Assembly (NCBI GenBank): GCA_013054445.1 | Contig: JAAMPI010000120.1 | Location: 1 to 63,261, forward strand | Direction of reading: 5' to 3' | DNA length: 63,261 nucleotides | DNA from: Cudoniella acicularis | Lineage: Eukaryota; Ascomycota; Leotiomycetes; Helotiales; Helotiaceae | Shown: positions 55,111 through 63,261 of the stretch, piece after piece | Layout: each line of letters begins with the position of its first letter | How positions within the stretch are numbered: the stretch's first letter is position 1 | Position numbers and translations under genes: made by a program | The notes under the pieces: generated by a model | Told to the model about the DNA's origin: nothing | The model's database searches: none | The model's input: only the letters and a program-made list of their open reading frames with translations

Positions 55111-55745
55111 TCAATCGTGCGCTGGAAGAGAGGAGGGAGAGAGCGCTTCTGGGCCGAAGGACAGTGGAAGCAACTACGATGCATGAGCTTGAATTCAACC
55201 AGGGGCAAGGGTCCAGCACTTACCTGTTCCAATTTCATAACTACAAAGGCTCCGTCCTTATCAAACATAAAAATCGGTATTTGGGGATCGCAAAATTCAC
55301 GAATACTGCCATCAGATGTCAGCAGCTCAATACTTTGTGCCGCAACTCTTCTCGAGACTCTACTTTTCAGGTGTGAAGTCAAGCGTAGCACTCACAACTG
55401 CCTGCACATTCCACAAGGACTTGCGGGGGGACTGATGTCGGTCGCGACTGCAACCGCTTTGAACTTCTTGTGCCCCTCCGTGACGGCTTTGCCAAACGCT
55501 ACTCTTTCAGCGCAGGTTCCAACGGGGTATGAGGCGTTCTCTACGTTCGCGCCATCAATGTAAGAGCCGTCGTCGGTGAGGATAGTAGCGCCAACGCGGA
55601 ATCGTGAATACGGGCAGTAAGCAGTGGCTTTCGCGGAGGAGCTTCGTGAGTAGAGCGCCTCGAATTCGGCGGTGCCCAGACCGTAGTCCTTACAGGCTTG
55701 GAAGACGTCGGTCTCCTTGGTTGAGGAGAGAAGGCTTATCGCCAT
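55111..55745 (-). CDS. Cytidine deaminase
   Basis: Exons 55745-55396, 55305-55224 and 55173-55111 join across introns of 90 and 50 bp to 164 aa. Zinc-dependent cytidine deaminase motifs are complete: NVENASYPVGTCAERVAFG with ligand Cys78 and catalytic Glu80, and SPCGMCRQF with Cys111 and Cys114. ALYSRSSSAKATAYCPYSRF precedes them. The C-terminus, LLPLSFGPEAL, is the family's closing motif. The enzyme converts cytidine and deoxycytidine to uridine and deoxyuridine in pyrimidine salvage, as a homotetramer in the cytosol. Length and exon phases match fungal orthologues. No lesion is seen, and the gene gives a good check that the local sequence is reliable. Confidence 0.95.
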
Positions 55746-56486
55746 TGTGAAAGTGTTTTCGCAAGGAGGATGTGAGAGCGAGAGCGAGATGATTCAACGA
55801 TAGTGATGTTCGGCACATGCCGAAGCCGCGATGCCAGGCTGCATTCGGAAGGAACGCCTCATATCAAGTGATGAGAAGACTAAGTAGACTTGAGCTCTCA
55901 TTACTGCACCCAAGGAGGTAGGGAAAAGCTTCCTAGCCCTAAATTTGGGACTTAGAGTTTCTGAAGCCCCTATACTAGTATACGGGTTCAAGTGAACTGA
56001 AATCAAATTGCAATGTCATATATTCATCCGGGTCATCTGGTCAAGGAAATTGGAAATTTATACTACTTCGAAAATACTAGAAAAGTACTAATAGGGTTTT
56101 ATGTTGTCGTCGATACCTCTTGCATCGTGTTAATTAATAATGGCCATATCCATAATAACTCACCCGAGCAGGGTGATTATGGCTTTTGGGACCAACAAAG
56201 AACGGACCCAGTATCGTTTCAAATCGGGAGTATGTTTAGCGATTAAAGTGGTATAAGAGATAACAATCAAACTTGGGAGACCACTACTTTTCGATGGCTT
56301 GTTTCGTTACAACCAAGTTTCCAAATCCTAATTCCTATCTTGGTAATCAAATCTCGGTAGGTAGCATTACTTGCCTTTTCTGTTCACGATGTTCTTTGAA
56401 GACTATTTAGGGAGTACTACCAGAGGTATTTGATCATCTGAGAATATATATAATCCCATTGAAAACACACTTTCTAGTCTCTACAT
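55746..56486. other. Intergenic, no supported gene
   Basis: Promoter of cytidine deaminase and 3' side of the SDR gene. A 77-codon frame at 56013-56246 is AT-driven. Confidence 0.45.
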
Positions 56487-57894
56487 CTAAATGGGTACGG
56501 TCAAAGGGTTCATAACACTGTAATGATATTAGAAAAAGGTACATTGGGATTTAATGAGTGACTTACCTTGCACCACCATCAACAACCATATTGGCTCCTG
56601 TTACATAGGAGCTGAAACCACTTGCAAGGAACCCTGCCACACGTCCGACTTCAATGGGAAGACCCGAGCGTTCTAATCCGATGTGATTTTTCTGGCTCTG
56701 CATAGTATTTAGAAATCAAGAGAAAATTGCTACGAACTCATAGTATCTTACTTCTTTGGACTGTAGACTCGCGGGTGGGAACTGGGAGGTCATGCCCCTC
56801 ATATCAAACTACACCATGAATTAGCTTTCGATGAAGAGTACTCTGGCGCTGAGACAATACCCCTTGTAAATCAACTCCAACGTCAATTTGACCGGGAGAA
56901 ATACAGTTTATTCTCACACCAGTACCTGATTTCTGGTTAACTTAAATGGTTAGAATCGATCCAATAGTGAGATACCTTTTAGTACAGCGACTCCGGCGCG
57001 AACAACCCCAAGAGCAGCATGCGATGCCATCGTAAAAGCAGGACCCCAGCAACCTTCGACGATTAGTATTTAAATGCCTTTAGTTGCAATGAATATCATA
57101 CCGCCATACGTGCTCGCTACCGAGCTCACAACAATAATGCTTCCGTATTTCTGGTCTTTCGGCGCTGCATTGGGATATGCAAGTTTGGGTGTGGTTTTCG
57201 TCATTGCGGGCGGAGCATATTTCAGTGCGAAGAACGGGGCCATGCTGTTTGCCTCAAAACACTTCTGCAGATCTGCTGGCGTGGTTGCTTCAAGAGAAGA
57301 TGGCCCAAGTAGCCCGGAAGAGCACACCCATACATCCAATCTGCCCCAAGAGTTCAACACATCGTCGATCAAGCCCAATGTTTCTTCCTCTTTAGCTACA
57401 TTGAATGGATAGCCAATGACCTTGGTATTCGGGTAGGGCTTTGCGACATCATCGATGAGCGCAGTGTAGCTGGCGCTCGTCCCTTTATCGCAGGCTATTT
57501 CGAATTAGAAAGGGGTAATTGAAGGCTGTATTCGAGCGAAAGAGGACTCGCATGCGGTCATAATGGCGTCCAAACATACCGTAAATGCAAGCAGCGCCGT
57601 GAGCTATACACAATGTCAGCGGGTACTTGTATCTGAGCGTAGAGCGTATCTCGTATGTCAATTGTGTCAAAGAAAAGGCATAACAGCATAATAAATACCA
57701 AAAATAAGGAATTGATAGACTAACACGCTAATTCATGTATGATTGCCTGCCCGACAGGCTGCTGAGCGCCAGTAACAACGCATACGAAGCCATACTGTTC
57801 GGCTGTCAGTCGCCCGTCTTGGTGGGCAATGTAATCTCAGAAAACATACGAGTTTTCCATCAGCCCGGTATGGGGAAAAGTGTTCTGTGTCCAT
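56487..57894 (-). CDS. Atypical short-chain dehydrogenase lacking the Tyr/Lys catalytic pair
   Basis: A many-exon gene. MDTEHFSPYRADGKL (57894-57850) splices to YGFVCVVTGAQQPVGQAIIH, giving the TGxxxPxG nucleotide-binding start. Later exons give CDKGTSASYTALIDDVAKPY, WGRLDVWVCSSGLLGPS (NAG position replaced by SSG), YGSIIVVSSVASTYGG, then CWGPAFTMASHAALGVVRAG, GVRINCISPGQIDVGVDL, GLPIEVGRVAGFLASGFSSY, 'VTGANMVVDGGA' and SVMNPLTVPI. The usual YxxxK is F-T-M-A-S: both catalytic residues are gone, though the Ser of VSS and the fold remain. It may therefore be a binding protein or a subfamily with another mechanism. One junction (donor near 57726) is a base off: TTAGC|GTG where TTAG|GTG would keep the frame into AHGAACIYA. 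Confidence 0.75.
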
Positions 57895-59208
57895 GTTACT
57901 GGGCATTGCAAAAGGAAAGAATCCTGAGAGGATTCAAATATATCTTTGAGCTATCTTTGGCGGGAGCACTAAGGTAGTCAGGACTGGAAGAGAGATTTAC
58001 TTTGCTCAATTGCGATTTCACCGGCGCGGAGATCTGCAATCAATCAGACGGCATAGAATGTAATGCGCTTTGGAACCCAATCATAATTCTTATACTTGCA
58101 GTAAGGCTGGAAATTCGATTTAGCGCGAAGTGGTGTAGTGACGCTTCTCCGAGGTGTTGTTTTGATAAGGTAGAGCTTGCTGGATTTTAGTGTGCGACCC
58201 CACATAACCTTGCAGCATAACATCCAATTCATGAATGCCAGCGGGTTTTTCTCCTCGGTCAAATGATGCCTCATCGATAATTGCCTTTACAGATGCTCAT
58301 GGTGTTTATAAGTTTTTCTAGTGTCATCGGCCGAATCTATCCTTGATGTGCTCATCATCACCGAGTTTTAGTTGCCTTTTTATTATTATTTCACTCTTAA
58401 CTGCGCTATTCCTACCAAGTTTTAAGAGTGAGGTTACGGAGTACCGTAACAATTTCAATCTTCCCCATCCCTTGGACTGGTTGTTTGCCTCTTTTGAAAG
58501 GATTTCACTAAGTTTTAGATGAGGCCCACGATAGCGCAATTTAATATTTCATGTCCTTTCTATTTATTAGTAAGGTTGGAAACGATTTTCGGGTTTTCAG
58601 CAGACCTTTATAAAGTATCATAGGTGTCGTCTGTCGCTCAAAGTGCTTCAAGTGGCGAAAGTTTGTTTCAACTTCCCGTTAGCTACCGTATAAATTTAGG
58701 TTTGAGATGACGAGGAATTAAGCCAATTATTGTTCAATGTCCTAAGATTATTGGGAAAATTACTCTTTTGTAGGAGACACGTTTTATTGGCGGAGACTTT
58801 TGTTAATGGAACTCTTTAGCAGAGGCTTCTTGAAATCTGATATCTTCATAAAGCCACTTTTTCCATTTACAAATTTTTTTTCTGCAGGTAGTTATTTAAA
58901 ATTAGTCTAACTGCAACATATGAATATACATTTTACGTTCGTCCAATCTTTCAGCGCTCTCGAAACGAAAGTTACAACATTTTGTTGTCGTCGTAATTTA
59001 AGTTATCTCCGTGTTGTGTTAGCCGCAACTCCGGCCTCGGCTTTTCTCTACGTCATGCCCGAAATTTTGCGGTAATTCAGTTGTAAAACAATTTCAACCA
59101 ACCTTTGTCTTCCCATCTCCTCCACGTTCAATAGTCCCCAGCACATAATTACGGACTCTCGCCCTTCCCCTTCATTACACACAGAAGAGATAATTTGTAT
59201 CAAGGGAT
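57895..59208. other. Intergenic, AT-rich, no supported gene
   Basis: 1.3 kb between divergent genes. Small frames (58044-58274, 58324-58539) show no recognisable content; 58560-58960 is strongly AT-rich. Confidence 0.45.
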
Positions 59209-59989
59209 ATGCGTTCTTCAATCCTGCGACGAAACCAACAACTCCGCGGTACCTACGAAGCATCAACCCGTCGCAACTTCGCTACAAGCTCTTCACGAAC
59301 CGCTCGACCTACCCCTCAAACTCTGCCAGTCATGCAGATGCAGTAGACAATACTCGCAAACTCCAAGCTCGTCTTTACCTCAACGGCGTTTTCAAAGCTC
59401 TCATACTTCCTCTCAAACGGCCACCAATAGTACTCCCAAAGCAAGCCCAATACCACAGACACACTACGAATTCTTCCCAAAAACACTACCGAAAGGACTG
59501 CCGCCATCAGGACCTTTCCACGTTGATGCGCGCGAATTACGGAGAGAGTTCTTGCAATTGCAAGCAGTGGCGCACCCGGACCGACACCCTTCACACATGA
59601 AAACTCGTGCTGAAGCTACATCGGCGCGAATAAATGAGGCGTATAAGACATTACAAAATCCGCTACTACGGACGCAGTACTTACTGAGTTTAAGAGGGAT
59701 TGATGTTGCAGAAGATGAGACTGCGAAGACCGAGGATCCGGAATTGTTGATGGAGGTACTGGAAACTCGCGAGGAAATTGAGCATGCGCAGGAGGAAGAA
59801 GATTTGATTGAAATGAAGAAGATAAATGACGAGAGAATTGCGAAGAGCGAGGAGATCCTCGACAGAGCTTTCAGAGAGGACGATATGAATCTTGCCAAAG
59901 GGGAAGCTGTCCGGATGCGATACTGGGTTAATATCAAGGATAGTCTGGACGCATGGGAGAAGGGCAAGCCGGTTGTGCTTGTCCATTGA
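59209..59989 (+). CDS. Mitochondrial HscB/Jac1 J-domain co-chaperone, 5' frame break
   Basis: The body reads SPIPQTHYEFFPKTLPKGLP, a J-domain with LQLQAVAHPDRHPSHMKTRA (HPD motif) and INEAYKTLQNPLLRTQYLLS, then the HscB C-terminal three-helix domain (ELLMEVLETREEIEHAQEEE to LAKGEAVRMRYWVNIKDSL). Jac1 brings the Fe-S scaffold Isu1 to its Hsp70 in the mitochondrial matrix. The body frame has no ATG upstream until the middle of the J domain. The only good start, ATG 59209, lies in another frame and gives a textbook mitochondrial presequence: MRSSILRRNQQLRG and STRRNFATSSSRTARP. A single-base shift near 59310 (CCTACCCCTCAAACTC) would join them through LCQSCRCSRQYSQTP. In an essential gene a sequence error or an unseen intron is likelier than loss. 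Confidence 0.85.
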
Positions 59990-60351
59990 AAGAATTCGGA
60001 GTAATTAATGGATTTCCTAAAACTTAAAAAATTTCGAGCAATCGAGGCTGCATCAATAGGATATAGAAGCTGCACATAGACGGCAGAAAAACGATGATAC
60101 CCAAACTGTACCGTTACAAATATTTACATCTCTTCCCTTCAACTGCATGCCTCCTTCCATTATCTCTTTCTCCATACACCTATACACCTAAAGCTGCTCT
60201 GACGCCGATTGTAGTAATATCAAGTCCCTTAGATGCTTCAAAAAAGACAATGGTATCTTTCGCGACAAAGAGCTCAACAATCTAACGTCCCGATTCTGTT
60301 AGAAGAGATACTACGGAGGAAAATTCGCGGAACCTGCAAGCTATGTATTCC
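59990..60351. other. Convergent intergenic region
   Basis: About 360 bp between two 3' ends; nothing is seen. Confidence 0.5.
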
Positions 60352-61133
60352 TCATCTAGCAGGCCCCAATAAATTAACGAGGTTGTTGATATCCGGGGAA
60401 AAGCCCAAAGCTGGTGTTGAACTTGAGGAAGAGGTTTCCGTGGCAAGGTTGTTCGAAAGACCACTTGTGGACGGTGCTGGTGACGAACTCGAAAATGTAT
60501 CTGTGTTATTACTGCTCGGTATGTCACTTGGGGTCAGTGCTGGTGTTGGATTTGCAAATGTATTCGTGCTAGTGCTGTTTGATACCTCACTCGAGGCCGG
60601 TTTTGTTGCATACGGGCTTCTGTAAGGGGATTCATATGAAGACATTGGCAAAGCCAGCGAAGCATTCGTCACCACTACTTTTGAATTTGGCTCCATGACT
60701 GTCACGATTTCGCCATCCGGCTTTGTGGCGACGAGTTTGGTTCTTCTACACAGCTTATTCGACCGTTTGTGAGGAATTTCGTAATTTTTGATAATGTTTG
60801 AAATAGTTGGTGCGCACATTTTATTCCGAAAACCGCACAGATGTATTCATGCACTTGGGTCTGATCAAATTCTGGCCGCCTTTGAAGTAGATCTCGAATA
60901 GCCTCCGCAATCTTGTCCTGATTCTTTAGTGGTTTTGGGTCACTTGGCTGACGGTAGTCAAAACTCATCTTCTGTATTTTAAGGACGCGTCGCCGTATGT
61001 ATGTGACAGTGCTGTAGGTAGTGTTGAAAGACTCTGCTATCGCGTTCATATTGGGTATCTTATTGTTTTTATGTGCAATATCAATTGCCAGCTCAATTGC
61101 TTCAACAACTTTTTTAGGTAGTGGAGGGGCCAT
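60352..61133 (-). CDS. Transposase-type helix-turn-helix protein without a nuclease domain
   Basis: Starts MAPPLPKKVVEAIELAIDIA at 61133. Residues 1-55 look like a first HTH (NKIPNMNAIAESFNTTYSTV). Residues 75-125 match the winged HTH of Tc1/IS630-type transposases: IRDLLQRRPEFDQTQVHEYI, CAVFGIK, then CAPTISNIIKNYEIPHKR. The frame changes between these two parts at the T4 run 60819-60822 (AAAA in the gene); one more A gives FGIKMCAPTISNI. After a basic patch (RSNKLCRRTKLVATK) the C-terminus is Ser/Thr/Pro-rich and disordered to a stop at 60352. No DDE/DDD catalytic domain follows, and no terminal repeats are seen, so this looks like a domesticated DNA-binding domain, possibly a regulator. It could also be the 5' remnant of a transposase with an unrelated tail. 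Confidence 0.6.
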
Positions 61134-61678
61134 CGTCTGCGAGACTTTTTAGCGTCAGTTAAATAGAATATGCTGAGATGCAGCAAGACAATGTGCTAAG
61201 ATCCAGAGAGGCAGAAACAATATTCTGGTTTTAGCACTTGAGCTTCTTGAAGAGGCTACCCTCGGTGCCGAAAAAAGAACAAGTTGTGGGCCACTAGTTA
61301 GAAACGAAACTCAAAATTGAGAAGAAAATACTTACAATATTCTTGAAGACGAGGCTGAAAGGGGAGTCTCTGAGGAACTCCGAAACGAATGAAGCTGAAT
61401 CAAAATGTCAGGTCATTAGCGGGCTTCCTAAGCGAAAGACAGGGGTAGATCTGATGACGGAAGGGTCGTTTGATATCCCCTGGAACTTTTTTCATTAATA
61501 AGAACACTGTTTACCTAGGTATTTTCAACCACAAGACGCTTCAGGAAGTGCAGTATCGACGCGTGTGTTTTCCAATTGCATTAATATCATCCGAAATGGT
61601 AGTTCTGGCAACATAAACGTCAGAACGCTTCTTTTGCGGGCCTTCGGGCTTCGCTTTCACCCAAGGAGGACTCCAGCC
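61134..61678. other. Divergent promoter region
   Basis: Between the HTH protein and the PP2C gene. The PP2C frame is open 38 codons further upstream (to 61565) without an ATG, so a 5' exon or leader may lie here. Confidence 0.45.
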
Positions 61679-62920
61679 ATGGCGACCTGTCTTCAGGGTT
61701 TTGTTGTCGCGGCCTGCAGGAATCGGATGACAACAAGCTTCACTTCTGGGATTCTACTTGCGTCAAATATTGTGCCACTGCTTACACGCCAAAGGAACTC
61801 GGTCGTATCCCTTTACATTTCCAAGCCGTATGAGCAAGACCAATCTGCTTACCTACGGACCTCCACAAGAGGTTTCCACACTTCACGAATCTCACAATCA
61901 AATTCTAAGTTCACCTACGGAATTGCGTCATCATTTACAGCTAAAGACCGTCGATACAACCCCGACAGAAATGTATTCAACTTCAACCCCTATAATCATA
62001 TTCGCGCGAGACGAAAAGACAAGAGAACCCGACCAGACAGTGGACAAGATGCTTTCTTTATCAGCAGAGTGGGAGAGAGCTCCGATGTTGCTCTTGGGGT
62101 TGCAGATGGCGTGGGAGGTTGGATAGACTCTGGAGTCGATCCAGCTGATTTTGCACATGGTTTCTGCGATTACATGGCGCACGCAGCATATACACATCGA
62201 CCGGAGGAGTGGAAGGTACCATTGACTGCACGAAGTCTGATGCAGCGTGGATACGAAGACATATGCAAAGACGACACGGTTAGAGCTGGTGGAAGCACGG
62301 CTTGTGTGGCTATTGTGAAGGGCAGTGGTGATCTGGAGGTTGCGAACTTGGGAGATTCAGGATTCGTACAATTGAGGCTCAATGCGGTACACAGCTCCTC
62401 AGAGCCTCAAACTCATGCTTTCAATACACCCTATCAACTAGCGATCGTTCCGAAGAAAGTTTTGGCACAAGCAGCGGCTTTTGGGGGAACGCAACTCTGC
62501 GACTTTCCCAAAGATGCCAACGTCTCGCAACATCCACTACGACACGGTGATGTGCTTGTCTTTGCTAGTGATGGAGTCTGGGACAATTTGTCCAGGCATG
62601 ATATTTTAAAAATCGTTTCAAAGATAATGATTGGAGCTAGGGCTTGGGTACATACGGATAAGGGAATTGATGTGGGAGCTAGGTTACATTCCTATATTAT
62701 GGCTGATGATGGTAAAAGTGGTGCGGAGGAGATACCCAGCTTACAGAGCTTTTTGGCAGTAGGAATTACAAGTGAGGCGAAGGCGGCCAGTGTAAATACG
62801 AAGCTGGATGGGCCATTTGCTAGGGAGGTACAAAGAGAATTTCCTCATGAAAATTGGCGTGGTGGAAAAGTTGACGATATATGCGTTGTAGTAGTAATCG
62901 TTTGTGAAGAGGGGAAGTGA
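61679..62920 (+). CDS. Mitochondrial PP2C-type protein phosphatase (Ptc7-like)
   Basis: ATG 61679 gives 413 aa in one exon. The N-terminus is basic and Ser/Thr-rich (CRNRMTTSFTSGILLASNIV, RTSTRGFHTSRISQSNSK), a plausible mitochondrial presequence. PP2C metal-binding motifs appear in order: DSGQDAFFISRVG, VALGVADGVGGWIDSG, GGSTACVAIV, EVANLGDSGF, VLVFASDGVWDNL and KVDDICVVVVIV. The short form without the large insert and the 'GVGGW' signature match Ptc7/PPTC7 phosphatases, which act in the mitochondrion on coenzyme Q biosynthesis proteins and import factors. All metal-site Asp are present, so it should be active. The frame is intact to TGA 62918-62920. Confidence 0.9.
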   Translation: MATCLQGFVVAACRNRMTTSFTSGILLASNIVPLLTRQRNSVVSLYISKPYEQDQSAYLRTSTRGFHTSRISQSNSKFTYGIASSFTAKDRRYNPDRNVFNFNPYNHIRARRKDKRTRPDSGQDAFFISRVGESSDVALGVADGVGGWIDSGVDPADFAHGFCDYMAHAAYTHRPEEWKVPLTARSLMQRGYEDICKDDTVRAGGSTACVAIVKGSGDLEVANLGDSGFVQLRLNAVHSSSEPQTHAFNTPYQLAIVPKKVLAQAAAFGGTQLCDFPKDANVSQHPLRHGDVLVFASDGVWDNLSRHDILKIVSKIMIGARAWVHTDKGIDVGARLHSYIMADDGKSGAEEIPSLQSFLAVGITSEAKAASVNTKLDGPFAREVQREFPHENWRGGKVDDICVVVVIVCEEGK

Positions 62921-63261
62921 GGCCCCAGTGCCAAGAAGGTTTGCAACCTCAACTGGAGCTGTACGATATCTCTTAATAGGAGCCTGCTTAAAAAGGGGGA
63001 AAGCAGAGCCTGTATGATGGAGGTTGCTCTTTTATAGAAATGGGGGCTCCAGCAGCTAATGAAGTATGCATTTAGAACGAATGATAGTAATTGATGCCTT
63101 TTGCATCTAACCGTCAAGAATGTGGGGAGGATTTCTGGCTAAAAACAACCTTAAACCGATGTCATGCCCTCCAACCAGGATTAAATCCTGATGTGCTGCA
63201 ATGTACATAAAGGCAAGAAATTCTCCTCACCTCATCTGTCTTCCATCTTCTTTCCATCACG
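62921..63261. other. Terminal gap
   Basis: 3' region of the phosphatase and start of the next intergenic region. No gene is supported; the final CT-rich bases could be a leader for a gene beyond the edge. Confidence 0.4.

Overview
The window looks like 63 kb of nuclear DNA from a filamentous ascomycete (Pezizomycotina). Genes are split by short introns, mostly 46-90 bp with GT-AG ends and CTAAC/CTGAC-type branch sites. Intergenic gaps are 0.3-2.7 kb. The families present (2EXR proteins, Zn2Cys6 regulator, NmrA-like protein, MYND/pRiA4b-ORF3 protein, fungal HerA-like NTPase, UapA-type purine permease, GPI-anchored Ser/Thr-rich protein) are typical of this group. The Cys-rich lineage-specific proteins fit Leotiomycetes best, but that is inference. 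I see no tRNA, rRNA, CRISPR or bacterial-type operon.

Layout. 0-3.7 kb: a Gln/Pro-rich protein cut by the window edge and a small basic conserved protein. 3.7-10.4 kb: four decayed genes in a row (2EXR, NmrA-like, Zn2Cys6, purine permease), with a diverged direct duplication flanking the first. 11.6-18 kb: an intact ten-exon S28 serine peptidase, a small unknown gene, and a P-loop NTPase with frame breaks. 19-28 kb: two Cys-rich 'CGH' proteins (the first decayed) on either side of an AT-rich, transposon-scarred stretch and a zinc-knuckle protein. 28-35.7 kb: an Mpo1-like protein, RNA polymerase II subunit Rpb7, an unknown basic protein and a decayed unknown. 36-45.8 kb: putative amidoligase, decayed MYND/pRiA4b-ORF3 gene, SH3BGR-like protein, peroxisomal 2-hydroxyacyl-CoA lyase, an unknown coiled-coil protein and a GPI-anchored protein. 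48-63 kb: a protease-like/RRM fusion, a sugar transporter, cytidine deaminase, an SDR lacking its catalytic residues, mitochondrial HscB/Jac1, a transposase-type HTH protein and a mitochondrial PP2C phosphatase.

The genes do not form one pathway or an obvious biosynthetic cluster. Core genes (rpb7, cytidine deaminase, HscB, PP2C, 2-hydroxyacyl-CoA lyase) alternate with accessory genes. Two kinds of damage recur. One is in-frame stops, mostly TGA, in accessory genes, consistent with C-to-T change at methylated CpG or RIP-like sites. The other is single-base frame breaks, often in homopolymers, also in conserved genes, where assembly error is a real alternative. All functional calls come from reading translations by eye; no search was run.
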